From the NCBI GenBank assembly GCA_023426345.1, contig JAFAAX010000006.1, forward strand, positions 1-64,000: DNA of 64,000 nt, in the 5' to 3' direction. Positions 1-8,868 of the stretch are shown here, in pieces; positions within the stretch are counted from its first letter, which is position 1, and each line of letters starts with the position of its first letter. This DNA comes from Actinomycetes bacterium. Its GTDB lineage: Bacteria; Actinomycetota; Actinomycetes; Actinomycetales; Actinomycetaceae. The notes below the pieces were generated by a model. That model was not told where the DNA came from and ran no database searches. It worked only from the letters and a program-made list of their open reading frames with translations. The position numbers and the translations under genes were made by a program.

Positions 1-263
1 AGGTCGAGGACCAGCAGCGTGTCGGTCGAGTCGCGGATCGCCGCGCGGACGCGAGCGAGCGCATTGCCCGCCAGATCGTCGTGGTACATCCGATCCTGGA
101 ACGTCGACGGCAGCCGCAGAGCCGTCAGGGTGGGATCGGTGACCGGATGCCCAGCGGAGGCCACGGACTGGCGGGCGACGTAACAGGTCAGGTGCCAGCG
201 GGCGGGATCCAAGAACTCCGCGGCGTCGCGCGTCACGCAACTGCCCCAGATCACCAGATCCAT
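1..263 (-). CDS. DUF6270 domain protein, 3' end cut off by window edge
   Basis: The minus strand from 263 reads 87 codons without a stop to the window edge, beginning MDLVIWGSCVTRDAAEF. The IWGSCVTRD block followed by a YVARQS segment is the N-terminal signature of DUF6270 proteins, a family of unknown biochemical function that often lies in capsule or teichoic-acid-type clusters. The ATG at 263-261 has a purine-rich site (AAAGGAA) six bases upstream. It is divergent from the glycosyltransferase at 483, and the 219 bases between them carry no gene I can support. Only the N-terminal part is visible, so length and activity cannot be judged. The polysaccharide context is inferred from the neighbours. 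Confidence 0.75.
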   Translation of the reverse strand, partial: MDLVIWGSCVTRDAAEFLDPARWHLTCYVARQSVASAGHPVTDPTLTALRLPSTFQDRMYHDDLAGNALARVRAAIRDSTDTLLVLD

Positions 264-482
264 GTGTTCCTTTCGTCCTGCCAGGGCTGTCCGATTCCTG
301 CCGGTCCGCTTCTTTCGGCTCGGTCCTGGCAGATTCATGGGGAATGCTGGGCACGCGGTGCCATCAGCGGCCGAGAGTACCATCAGGGAGTTGCCAGGTC
401 TGCGGACTTCAAGAAGCTGTCTGCCTCTTTGACCGCGCGTCGGTGCCGTAAACGGAGATCGCGGCCCAGGAAGGACAATGCT

Positions 483-2405
483 GTGCGCGATGCGAGCGGC
501 TCACCTCTGTGGCGCAGACGGTTGTGGCATCTGCGGCACGAGGGGATCGGCGGGCTGCGGGAGTTCGAACGGCGGCGTCGGGCTTCTGAGCGTGGTCCGC
601 GGGGCCGCTTGCCCCTGGCGCGTCCGACACGCACTCTTCTGGGGCGACCCGGCGTGGACCATCCGTTCGTTGAGTGGCCTTTGCCGGACCGGCAGACCTG
701 GCGGGGACGCCGGGACCTGACGGTGGGGATCATCGCAGACGACTTCACGTCACTGGCCTTGTCTTACGAGTGGCGCCAGATCGCCGTGGATCCGCAGACG
801 TGGCAGGACCAGGTGGCAGAGCATCCTCTGGACCTCTTGTTCGTGGAATCCGCCTGGCACGGCAACGGGAATGCGTGGCAGTACCAACTCACCGGGCCGC
901 AGGCGCCGTCCTCGTCCGTGGTGGAGCTGGTCGCATGGTGCCGGGCCGCGGGTGTGCCGACGGTCTTTTGGAACAAGGAGGATCCCGTCCACTTCGAGGA
1001 CTTCCTAGACACGGCTCGCTTGTTCGATCACGTGTTCACCACGGAGGGGGACCTGGTCCCGGACTACGTCGCGGCGCTTGGACATGATCGTGTCGGCTTG
1101 CTTCCCTTCGCGGCACAGCCGGCGATCCACAACCCGATCCGCCCTCGCGGATGGAGCGCGGACGGGCTGCGTGACGTCGCTTTTGCTGGTACCTATTTCC
1201 GGGACAAGTATCCGGAGAGGCGCGCGCAGATGGATATCCTGTTGGGCGGGGCTCTGGACGCCGATCGGTGGCTCAACGCCGGCCTGGAGATCTTCTCCCG
1301 CTTCCAGCAGGTCGACGAACGCTATGCCTTCCCACCGCCGTATGACACGCGTGTGGTGGGCGAGCTGTCGTACGAGGAGATGCTCACAGCCAACCGCTGC
1401 TATCGAGTCTTCCTCAACGTCAACTCGATCCCGGACTCGCAGACGATGTGCGCGCGGCGGATCTTCGAAGTGACGGCTTGCGGCACGCCCGTCCTGTCCG
1501 CCCCGAGCCCTGCCATCGACACCTACTTTCCGGCCGGACAGGTGCTTCAGGCTGAAACGCGGGAGCAGGCCACGCAGTGGATCCGCGCACTCGCGGGCTC
1601 CGCGGAATTGCGCGACCGGATCACCCACTTGGCCCAGCGCACGATTTGGCAATCCCACACGTACAGGCACCGCGTCGATGCGGTCTTGAAGGCGACTGGC
1701 CTCGGGGACAGGTGCGGCCCGGAACGGACCGTGACGGCGATGGTGTCGACCAACCGTCCCCACCAACTCCACCATGTCCTGGACCAGCTGACCGGGCAGC
1801 GGGACGTCGCGATGCAGGTGAGAATCCTCACCCACGGTTTCCACCCCGATGACGGGATCACCGGGTATGCGCGCGAACGTGGCCTCGATGTCGAGTGGAT
1901 GACCGCGGATGCGGACCTGACCTTGGGCGAGTGCTACAACCGACTCGTCGCTTGCTCCTCCGGCGATGCCCTGGCGAAGATCGACGATGACGATCTCTAT
2001 GGTCCCCATTACCTGTTCGATCAGCTGAAAGCCCTCGAGTACTCCGGCGCCGACGTGGTGGGGAAGGGAGCGCACTATGCGCAGCTGGGAGGCGCTGGCG
2101 CCCTGTGTCTGCGCTTCCCAGACAAGGAACTGACCTTCGGCCACTTCGTCGCCGGACCCACAATCATGGCCTGGGGCGACGTCATGAGGGACGTTCCCTT
2201 CTCGGCGCGCACTCATGGGGAGGACTCAGAGTTTCTCCGGGAGGTGACCATGAGGGGCGGTAGCATCTTCTCGTCCGACCGGTACGGGTACGTCCAGCAG
2301 CGGTCGGACCCATCCCATCACACGTGGAACATCTCCGAGGGCGACATCCTGGCGACGTCGCGGCTGGTGGTGTTCGGAGAGGCCCCGGACCATGTCCTCA
2401 TCTGA
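483..2405 (+). CDS. Two-domain glycosyltransferase (CgeB-like GT4 fold plus GT2-like domain)
   Basis: A 640-residue protein. I place the start at GTG 483 because AGGAAGGA ends seven bases before it; the open frame continues upstream to 81, but that part has no family resemblance. Residues about 80-400 resemble glycosyltransferases with a DUF3880/CgeB arrangement, including a segment near residues 320-350 reading FEVTACGTPVLSAPSP, the usual nucleotide-sugar loop. Residues about 417-640 form a second, GT-A-like domain starting VTAMVSTNRP, with an acidic IDDDD motif near 501-505 that would bind metal and nucleotide sugar. It overlaps wecC by 14 bases, so it is probably translationally coupled to UDP-ManNAcA synthesis. 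Likely role: adding sugars to a wall polysaccharide at the cytoplasmic face. Donor and acceptor are unknown. Confidence 0.8.
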   Translation: MRDASGSPLWRRRLWHLRHEGIGGLREFERRRRASERGPRGRLPLARPTRTLLGRPGVDHPFVEWPLPDRQTWRGRRDLTVGIIADDFTSLALSYEWRQIAVDPQTWQDQVAEHPLDLLFVESAWHGNGNAWQYQLTGPQAPSSSVVELVAWCRAAGVPTVFWNKEDPVHFEDFLDTARLFDHVFTTEGDLVPDYVAALGHDRVGLLPFAAQPAIHNPIRPRGWSADGLRDVAFAGTYFRDKYPERRAQMDILLGGALDADRWLNAGLEIFSRFQQVDERYAFPPPYDTRVVGELSYEEMLTANRCYRVFLNVNSIPDSQTMCARRIFEVTACGTPVLSAPSPAIDTYFPAGQVLQAETREQATQWIRALAGSAELRDRITHLAQRTIWQSHTYRHRVDAVLKATGLGDRCGPERTVTAMVSTNRPHQLHHVLDQLTGQRDVAMQVRILTHGFHPDDGITGYARERGLDVEWMTADADLTLGECYNRLVACSSGDALAKIDDDDLYGPHYLFDQLKALEYSGADVVGKGAHYAQLGGAGALCLRFPDKELTFGHFVAGPTIMAWGDVMRDVPFSARTHGEDSEFLREVTMRGGSIFSSDRYGYVQQRSDPSHHTWNISEGDILATSRLVVFGEAPDHVLI

Positions 2406-3684
2406 CAGGCTTCCATCCACAAGGGGGCGTGTGGAAGTCGTCGGTCTGGGGTATATCGGTCTGCCGACCGCCGTGGTCTTCGCCCACCATGGCTGGCACG
2501 TCACGGGTGTGGACGTCAATCCCCACACGGTGCAGGAGGTCAACGAAGGCCGCCTGCCCTTCGTCGAAGAGGGGCTGGAGTCCGTATTGCGCGAGGTCGC
2601 GGGCACGACGCTGACCGCATCGACGGAGCCGGTGGGGGCTGACGTCGTCATCGTGTCGGTGCCGACGCCGTTCGGGGAGGACCACGTCGCGGACTTGCGT
2701 TTCATCGACGCGGCCGCGGATTCGATTGTCCCGGTGCTGCGCGGCGGGGAACTCGTCGTCTTGGAGTCCACGGTGCCACCGGGGGCCACCGAGCACATGG
2801 CCCGACGCATTCTGTCGGCGCGCCCAGACCTAGCCGCGGAGGACGGCGTCCTGGAGCACGCGAAGGTGGACTTCGCCCACGCGCCGGAGCGCGTGCTGCC
2901 GGGGCGCATCATGGCGGAGTTGACGACGAACGACCGCATCATGGGCGGGATCGGCCAGGCTGCGGCGCAGCGGGCGAAGGACGTGTACGCGACGTTCTGC
3001 ACCGGCGAGATCACGACGACCGACGCGCGCACGGCCGAGCTGTCGAAGCTCGCGGAGAACTCCTTCCGCGACGTCAACATCGCCTACGCCAACGAGCTGT
3101 CGCTGGTGTGCGACGACCTGGGCATCGACGTGTGGGAGCTCATCTCGTTGGCGAACCGCCACCCGCGCGTCAACATCCTCCAGCCGGGCCCGGGCGTCGG
3201 TGGGCACTGCATCGCGGTGGACCCCTGGTTCATCGTCTCCGCGGATCGCGAACACACGGCGTTGATCCGTACCGCGCGCGAGGTCAACGACGCGAAGCCC
3301 AGCTGGGTCATCCAGAGGGCGGAGGCCATCTTGGACTCCCTGCGCACGGATACCCCGACCGTCGCGGTCCTGGGATTGGCCTTCAAGCCCGACATCGACG
3401 ACCTGCGCGAGTCCCCGTCGCTGGCCATCGCCGACCGATTGGCCGAGGAATTCGCCCACGCGAAGCTACTGGCAGTGGAGCCGAACATCACTGAGCTCCC
3501 GCCGGTCCTCGCCCGCCACGACAATGTCGTGCTCAGCAGTCTGGAGGAGGCGGTCGCCGCGTCCGACATGGTCCTGCTGCTCGTCGACCACACGCCCTTC
3601 ACACAGATGGATCCGAAGCTGTTGGGCGCCCGCCCCGTGATCGACACCCGCGGACTGTGGGTGAGGGGGAGGAGCCGTCGATGA
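2392..3684 (+). CDS. wecC: UDP-N-acetyl-D-mannosamine dehydrogenase
   Basis: A 430-residue member of the UDP-glucose/GDP-mannose dehydrogenase family. It would oxidise UDP-ManNAc to UDP-ManNAcA with two NAD+. The NAD-binding loop GLGYIGLPTA sits at about residues 18-27, STVPPGATE in the middle, and the catalytic cysteine is C273 in GVGGHCIAVDPWF. The subfamily call (WecC rather than UDP-glucose dehydrogenase) rests on the immediately following wecB. The start overlaps the end of the glycosyltransferase gene, and its TGA overlaps the wecB ATG by four bases (ATGA at 3681-3684), the usual sign of coupled translation. Length is normal for the family. Confidence 0.93.
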   Translation: MSSSDRLPSTRGRVEVVGLGYIGLPTAVVFAHHGWHVTGVDVNPHTVQEVNEGRLPFVEEGLESVLREVAGTTLTASTEPVGADVVIVSVPTPFGEDHVADLRFIDAAADSIVPVLRGGELVVLESTVPPGATEHMARRILSARPDLAAEDGVLEHAKVDFAHAPERVLPGRIMAELTTNDRIMGGIGQAAAQRAKDVYATFCTGEITTTDARTAELSKLAENSFRDVNIAYANELSLVCDDLGIDVWELISLANRHPRVNILQPGPGVGGHCIAVDPWFIVSADREHTALIRTAREVNDAKPSWVIQRAEAILDSLRTDTPTVAVLGLAFKPDIDDLRESPSLAIADRLAEEFAHAKLLAVEPNITELPPVLARHDNVVLSSLEEAVAASDMVLLLVDHTPFTQMDPKLLGARPVIDTRGLWVRGRSRR

Positions 3685-4859
3685 GCGGCGCCCGACAGCA
3701 GGTGATGATCGTCTACGGGACGCGTCCCGAGGCGGTGAAGGTGGCGCCCGTCGCGCTGGCGTTGCGGGACCACCCGGAGATCCGGGGCGTCCCCGTGGTC
3801 ACCGGGCAGCACCAGGAGATGTTGGACGTCGTCAACCGGCAGTTCGGTATCGTTCCCGCCGCGGACCTGCAGGTCTTCGCACCCCGGCAGTCCCTCAACA
3901 CGCTGTCGGCGCGCGTGCTGAAGGCGATCGACGAGGTGTTCGACCAACAGCGCCCCGATGCCGTCCTAGTCCAAGGCGACACGACCTCCGTCGCGATGGT
4001 GGCGATCGCCGCCTTCAACCAGCAGATCCCCGTCATCCACCTGGAGGCCGGACTGCGCAGCGGTGACCTGTCGGCGCCATTCCCGGAGGAGGCGAACCGT
4101 CGCCTGACCTCGCAGGTCGCAGCCCTGCATCTGGCGCCGACCTCGTCTGCGCGGGACAACCTCTTGCACGAGGGGATTGACCCCGCGGACATCGTCGTCA
4201 CGGGCAACACAGTGATCGACGCCCTCCACATGACGGTGGAGCGCCCCGTGGACTGGGAACACCCGGTGGTGGCGCGCGCTGTGGCCGAGGGGCGGAGACT
4301 GGTGACCGTGACGGTGCACCGCCGCGAGAACTGGGGGGAGCCGATGCGGCGGATCGCCTCGGCGGTCCACGACATCGCAGGGTCCCACCCCGATGACCTG
4401 TTCGTCCTGCCGTTGCACGCCAATCCGACGGTGCGCGCGGACGTCCTGCCGGCAATGGCAGGACTGGACAACGTCGTTGTCACAGACCCGTTGCCCTACG
4501 AGCGTTTCGCGCACCTGCTCGCCAATTCCCATCTGGTGCTCTCAGACTCCGGGGGCGTTCAGGAGGAGGCCCCCAGCCTGGGCGTGCCCGTGCTGGTGCT
4601 GCGCGAGTCCACCGAGCGTCCGGAAGCTGTGATGGCCGGCACCGTGAGACTGGTCGGGTCCGATCGGGCGCGCATCGTCTCGGAGGCTTCACACCTTCTG
4701 GACGACCCGTCGGCCCACGCCGCGATGGCGTCGATCGTCAACCCCTACGGGGACGGCCACGCCACCGAGCGCGTCGTCGCCGCGATCGCTCACATGCTGG
4801 GCGTGGGCGTGCGGATCCCCGATTTCGGGGAGTCGGCGAAGGGAAACCGGGCGCCATGA
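3681..4859 (+). CDS. wecB: UDP-N-acetylglucosamine 2-epimerase (non-hydrolysing)
   Basis: A 392-residue epimerase that interconverts UDP-GlcNAc and UDP-ManNAc, the substrate of the upstream dehydrogenase. The N-terminal loop is YGTRPEAVKVAPV; QGDTTSVAM, HLEAGLRSGD and a C-terminal SDSGGVQEEAP block match the family. An upstream in-frame start at 3657 exists, but ATG 3681 is preferred: GGGGAGGAG lies six bases before it and it gives the family-typical N-terminus. The ATGA overlaps at both ends (with wecC and with the ABC permease) tie the four genes into one transcription unit for making and exporting a ManNAcA-containing polymer. Confidence 0.93.
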   Translation: MSGARQQVMIVYGTRPEAVKVAPVALALRDHPEIRGVPVVTGQHQEMLDVVNRQFGIVPAADLQVFAPRQSLNTLSARVLKAIDEVFDQQRPDAVLVQGDTTSVAMVAIAAFNQQIPVIHLEAGLRSGDLSAPFPEEANRRLTSQVAALHLAPTSSARDNLLHEGIDPADIVVTGNTVIDALHMTVERPVDWEHPVVARAVAEGRRLVTVTVHRRENWGEPMRRIASAVHDIAGSHPDDLFVLPLHANPTVRADVLPAMAGLDNVVVTDPLPYERFAHLLANSHLVLSDSGGVQEEAPSLGVPVLVLRESTERPEAVMAGTVRLVGSDRARIVSEASHLLDDPSAHAAMASIVNPYGDGHATERVVAAIAHMLGVGVRIPDFGESAKGNRAP

Positions 4860-5806
4860 GCCGTTCGACGCGGAGCGGTGGCGCCCGCGACGCGGACGTC
4901 GGGGAATGGGTCGCTGCCACCCTCACCGACTCCGCTGAGGGTGAGGTCGCGGAGGTCCCCACGTGGCGCCTCCGTGAGGTTTCCGTGCGTCCGAAGCTGC
5001 GGGACTATGTCTCTCAGCTGTGGGATCGCCGCCACTTCATCATGGCGGACTCCCGCGCCAAGGCGTTCGGGACGACGCGCGGGACCGTGCTCGGCCGCGT
5101 CTGGCTGATCCTCAATCCGTTCCTGGACGCCGCTGTGTACTGGGTGATCTTCGGGCTCTTGCTTGGCACCAGCAGGGGCGTCGAGAACTTCATCGGCTAC
5201 CTCGTGGTCGGGGTGAATTTCTTTCCGATGCTCCAGAAGGGGCTGAGCGCAGGAGGATCGATCATCCCGGGATCGAAGAATGTCATGCGCGCGTTCTCCT
5301 TTCCCCGAGCCTCTGTCGTCTTCTCCTGGGGGATCCGCAACCTGCTGGACTTCCTTCCCACCTACCTGGCCACCCTGGTCTTCTTGGTTGTCGTCCCCCA
5401 GGCCGACGGCACGCACATCCTGCCGTCGCTGAGCTGGATCCTGTCAGTGCCCGCTCTGCTGCTCGGATGGCTATTCGGTCTGGGACTGGCGTTCCTGACG
5501 GCCAGCCTGACCGCGCGCGCCCCCGACCTCAAGTTCATCTGGCCTCTCATCGGGCGATTCTGGTTCTACGGATCTGGCGTCTTCTTCAACATCGAACGCA
5601 TCCAGGACTCCCACTCCGAGGTCTACCAGATCTTCACGGCGAATCCCGGCCACGAGTTCCTGTGGGTTCTGCGCGAGATCTTGGTCTACAACCGGGTTCC
5701 CTCGCCGGGCCACTGGGCCTACCTGGCTGCGTGGGCCCTGGGCATGATGATCCTGGGATTTGTCGTTTTCTGGTCGCACGAGGAGTCCTACAGCCGTGAG
5801 CACTGA
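4856..5806 (+). CDS. Polysaccharide ABC-2 exporter, membrane subunit
   Basis: A 316-residue ABC-2 type permease of the TagG/RfbA/Wzm group. After a roughly 60-residue cytoplasmic N-terminus (RDYVSQLWDRRHFIMADSRAK) there are about six hydrophobic segments, beginning AVYWVIFGLLLGT and ending near the C-terminus with YLAAWALGMMILGFVVFW. These proteins flip or push lipid-linked wall polysaccharides such as teichoic acids or O-antigen-like chains across the membrane with an ATPase partner, which is encoded by the next, overlapping gene. It starts in an ATGA overlap with wecB. The cargo is inferred from wecB/wecC to be a ManNAcA-containing polymer. Confidence 0.9.
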   Translation: MSRSTRSGGARDADVGEWVAATLTDSAEGEVAEVPTWRLREVSVRPKLRDYVSQLWDRRHFIMADSRAKAFGTTRGTVLGRVWLILNPFLDAAVYWVIFGLLLGTSRGVENFIGYLVVGVNFFPMLQKGLSAGGSIIPGSKNVMRAFSFPRASVVFSWGIRNLLDFLPTYLATLVFLVVVPQADGTHILPSLSWILSVPALLLGWLFGLGLAFLTASLTARAPDLKFIWPLIGRFWFYGSGVFFNIERIQDSHSEVYQIFTANPGHEFLWVLREILVYNRVPSPGHWAYLAAWALGMMILGFVVFWSHEESYSREH

Positions 5807-7007
5807 CCGTTCCGCTGCGATGCCCCCGTCGATCCCGTCGAACGATCGGCGCACCCCACCGCCCCCGCCACCGCTCCAGACGCGCGAGACCTCTGCCACG
5901 GCCCCCGTCTCGTCGACGATCCGTGCCCCCGCGCTCGGCACTCCGGTCGAGCGCCGTTCGACTGCGGAGAAGTTCGAGACAGCCGCGTCCTCCGCTTCGG
6001 CGAAGACGGTGCCCACGAAGACAGTCCCCGCGAAGGACTCGACCGCGGCGAGAAAGCCGGCACCGGCCACGAAGGCAGAGCCGACCCCCAAGGATGGGCC
6101 GAAGAAGGGCGTCGACGTGCGGTTGGGCGAGCCATCTGTGGTCGTCGACGACGTCTACCAGATCTACCGGACGGACACCACGGACCGGGACGCCTATCAG
6201 CAGGCAGGACTCGGTCAGAAGCTGGCCAAGCTGCTCATCCACCGCCCCATCAAGACGGCCGTCCGCGCCGTAGACGGTGTGAGCTTCGTCGCGCGCACAG
6301 GGGAGTCGATCGGCATCCTCGGGCTCAACGGCTCCGGAAAGTCCACGCTGTTGCGAATGATCGCCGGCGTCGAGCCGCCCGTCGCCGGACGCGTGCTCGC
6401 CCGCTCCCAGCCGACGTTGCTCGGCGTTGGCGCGGCACTGGTGCCAGACATGACGGGGCTGCGCAACATCGAGCTCGGGTGTCTGGCCATGGGCCTCACC
6501 CCCGAGGAGACCACACAGGTCACGCCCGCCATCGCGGACCTCGCAGGGATCGGAAAGTCGCTCTACCGGCCGATGAAGACGTATTCCTCCGGCATGGGGG
6601 CTCGGCTGCGCTTCGCCATCAACGCAGCGTCACGCCCGGACATCTTGCTCATCGACGAGGCCCTGGGCACCGGCGACGCGACGTTCAAGAAGAAGTCGGA
6701 GAGCGTCCTCACGGAGATCCGCAAGGAAGCCGGCACCGTCTTCCTCGTGTCGCACGCGGCCCAGACCATCGAGGAGATGTGCACCCGCGCCATCTGGTTG
6801 AACCAGGGGCGTCTCATCGCCGACGGTCCCGCATGGGAACTGGCGCGCGCATACCGGTACTGGGCGTTCACCCTGGCCAAAGGCGAGCAGGACAAGGCCG
6901 ACGAGGCGATGACGAAGGCGATCCACGATTTCCCACCCAAGCCATTCACACTCGTCGAGGCCGACGGCGGGGGAGGAACGCCTCCTCTCCACTGGACTCG
7001 GCGATAG
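5796..7007 (+). CDS. Polysaccharide ABC exporter, ATPase subunit with Pro/Ala-rich N-terminal extension
   Basis: A 403-residue TagH/RfbB/Wzt-type ATPase. GTG 5796 is chosen (AGGAG about ten bases upstream, 11-base overlap with the permease). A TTG at 5760 is also in frame but lies deep in the permease gene. Residues 1-110 are low-complexity, rich in Pro, Ala, Thr and Lys, and are absent from short homologues. The ATPase core follows: Walker A GLNGSGKST at 176-184, signature YSSGMGARL, Walker B ILLIDEA at 283-289, and the switch histidine in LVSHAAQ. It should pair with the membrane subunit to power export of the wall polymer. The N-terminal extension is the unusual part; its role is unknown. 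Confidence 0.9.
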   Translation: MSTDRSAAMPPSIPSNDRRTPPPPPPLQTRETSATAPVSSTIRAPALGTPVERRSTAEKFETAASSASAKTVPTKTVPAKDSTAARKPAPATKAEPTPKDGPKKGVDVRLGEPSVVVDDVYQIYRTDTTDRDAYQQAGLGQKLAKLLIHRPIKTAVRAVDGVSFVARTGESIGILGLNGSGKSTLLRMIAGVEPPVAGRVLARSQPTLLGVGAALVPDMTGLRNIELGCLAMGLTPEETTQVTPAIADLAGIGKSLYRPMKTYSSGMGARLRFAINAASRPDILLIDEALGTGDATFKKKSESVLTEIRKEAGTVFLVSHAAQTIEEMCTRAIWLNQGRLIADGPAWELARAYRYWAFTLAKGEQDKADEAMTKAIHDFPPKPFTLVEADGGGGTPPLHWTRR

Positions 7008-7060
7008 GCGCGGAGAGGGTCAAGCAGCCGGGTCAGGCCAACGCCCGCTCCGAGCCGGCG

Positions 7061-7093
7061 CCCCCTCCCGGGACCTCGCGTTCCGTGAGGGGG
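7061..7093. terminator. GC-rich hairpin between convergent genes
   Basis: CCCCCTC at 7061-7067 can pair with GAGGGGG at 7087-7093 around a 19-base loop. The hairpin lies between the converging ATPase gene (ends 7007) and the AspT-like gene (ends 7121), so it could end transcription from either side. There is no U-tract. It runs directly into one copy of the dispersed word GGTCGCCCTCGTC (7092-7104). Confidence 0.45.
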
Positions 7094-7120
7094 TCGCCCT
7101 CGTCAAGGAGGGGCAGAACC

Positions 7121-8713
7121 TCACATGCCAGCCATCACCTGGGCGATGAGGATCTTCGCGATCATGGCGACCGGGTAGACCAGCGCGTAGCCGAGGGCCA
7201 CGCGGGCGTCGTTGCCGGTGCGGGCATTGGCGTAGGCGAGGATCGCGGGCTGCGTCTGGGAGCCGCCGAGCAGGCCGGCCAGCTGGGTGCCGCCCATCTT
7301 GAACATCCACCGCATGGTGATATACAGGCCGGTGGCCATGACGCTCGTCATGAGGACGCCGAGGACCAGGATCTTCCACCACGTGCCCGACGTGAAGGCC
7401 TCAGCGATCTGGCCGCCCGCGTTGGCGCCCGCCTGAGCGAGGAAGAGGAGCATGCCGAGCTCGGACAGCACCTGGCAGGCGGTGTAGGGGATGGCGGTGA
7501 CGACGGGCCCGATGCGGCCGACGCGCCCGAAGATCAGGCCGACGATCAGCGTCCCCGCCGCGGACCCGATGGAGAAGTAGGCGCCGGTCGGGGTGAGGAT
7601 GTCCCATTCGCCGATGAGGATGCCCAGCGCCATGCCGATGCCCAGAGCGATCGGGTTGATGCTGGTGAGTCCCATCGTGGAGTCCCCGAAGAACTTCGTG
7701 ATCTCCTGGATCTTCGAGGTCGGTGCGACGACCCGGACGCGGTCGCCCTGCTGGAGGACCAGCCCGGGCTCGCCGACCATGTCCACGTCGCCGCGGCGCA
7801 CGCGCGAGATCGTCGCCGAGAACCGGGTGCCCAGGTCGAGCTCGTCGATGGTGTGCCCGGAGACCTTCGGGTCGGAGACCGTCATGCGGCGGAAATCCAG
7901 GTAGGAGCGGTCCTCGATGAGGTTGTGGGAGGACGAGTGCCCGAGCTCGGTCGCGGCGCGGGCGACGAGCTCGCGCGGCCCGACGACGGTGATGAGATCG
8001 CCCTTGTCCAGGGTGTCGGACATCGTGGGGCGCTGGATCGGTCCCGTCTCCCCGCGCCGCAGGCGCGAGAAGGTCACCTTGCGGCCGAGCTTCTCAAAGA
8101 CGTCGCCGATGGCGGGATGGTCCTCGCGCTCGACGCGGATCGTGCGGTTGGCCAGCGGGCTGGGGGTGTCCTTGTCGTTCTTGCCGTAGGAGATCGCCGC
8201 CGTGCAGGCGATGATCATGCCGACGACCCCGAACAGATAGGCGATCGAGTAGCCGACGGTCGCCATCCCGGGGTCGCCCGACGCGTCGCCCGCGGCGGCC
8301 AACGCCGGGGTGTTCGTCAGCGCGCCGGCGAAGGTGCCGGCGATCATCGCCGTGCTCATCCCGAAGCCCTTGCCCACTCCCATGCCCACACCGGCCACGA
8401 CCAGGTAGAGGATGACCATCACCAGGATCGGGCCGATGGCGGACTTCAGGTTGTGGAAGAACGAGGAACCCGAGTTGATGCCGATCGCGAAGGCGAACAG
8501 GGCCAGCCCCAGCGTTCCCAGCTGGGGGGTGACGCGCAACTCGATGCCGTAGCTCTGGGCCCACGCGGCGATGACGATGGCGAAGAACAGGACCGCGGCC
8601 GCGCCCAGGCTGACGCCCTTGACGTGGATCTTGCCGAACGCCATGCCGATGCCGATGAGCAGGAACAGGAACAGCACGGGTTGTCCGGCCAGGAAGGAGA
8701 AGACCACTTGCAC
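7121..8713 (-). CDS. AspT/YidE-family transporter with paired RCK_C domains
   Basis: A 530-residue member of the aspartate:alanine exchanger family. Two hydrophobic halves, each with about five or six membrane segments (residues 1-170 and about 365-530), flank a soluble centre with two TrkA_C/RCK_C-like domains (DKGDLITVVGPRELV and QQGDRVRVVAPTSKI). I place the start at GTG 8713: CGGAG lies eight bases upstream and the protein then begins with its first membrane helix. ATG 8758 is in frame but has no ribosome site. Characterised members exchange aspartate and alanine or related acids, but many are uncharacterised, so the substrate is open. It stands alone, convergent with the exporter operon. 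Confidence 0.85.
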   Translation of the reverse strand: MQVVFSFLAGQPVLFLFLLIGIGMAFGKIHVKGVSLGAAAVLFFAIVIAAWAQSYGIELRVTPQLGTLGLALFAFAIGINSGSSFFHNLKSAIGPILVMVILYLVVAGVGMGVGKGFGMSTAMIAGTFAGALTNTPALAAAGDASGDPGMATVGYSIAYLFGVVGMIIACTAAISYGKNDKDTPSPLANRTIRVEREDHPAIGDVFEKLGRKVTFSRLRRGETGPIQRPTMSDTLDKGDLITVVGPRELVARAATELGHSSSHNLIEDRSYLDFRRMTVSDPKVSGHTIDELDLGTRFSATISRVRRGDVDMVGEPGLVLQQGDRVRVVAPTSKIQEITKFFGDSTMGLTSINPIALGIGMALGILIGEWDILTPTGAYFSIGSAAGTLIVGLIFGRVGRIGPVVTAIPYTACQVLSELGMLLFLAQAGANAGGQIAEAFTSGTWWKILVLGVLMTSVMATGLYITMRWMFKMGGTQLAGLLGGSQTQPAILAYANARTGNDARVALGYALVYPVAMIAKILIAQVMAGM

Positions 8714-8868
8714 GAGAGGGACTCCGTTGTGGATCAGGGGCGCCCGGTGGGCGCGCATCGGGGTCAGTATCGCAGGGCCGACCAGCGTTGATGTCGGCCC
8801 ATCGTCCCGGGTCGGGGGGCTTCTACAATCGGCAGGAGGGGCGGTCTCGGGCGCCGCATGGGCAGCGG

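Noticed and set aside
81..482. N-terminal extension of the first glycosyltransferase from 81
   Set aside because: It overlaps the divergent DUF6270 gene and has no homology-like features. GTG 483 has a good ribosome site.
6479..8791. Plus-strand frame of 770 codons across the ATPase and the AspT-like gene
   Set aside because: Shadow of two convergent genes; low-complexity Arg/Asp/Gly/His content and no motif.
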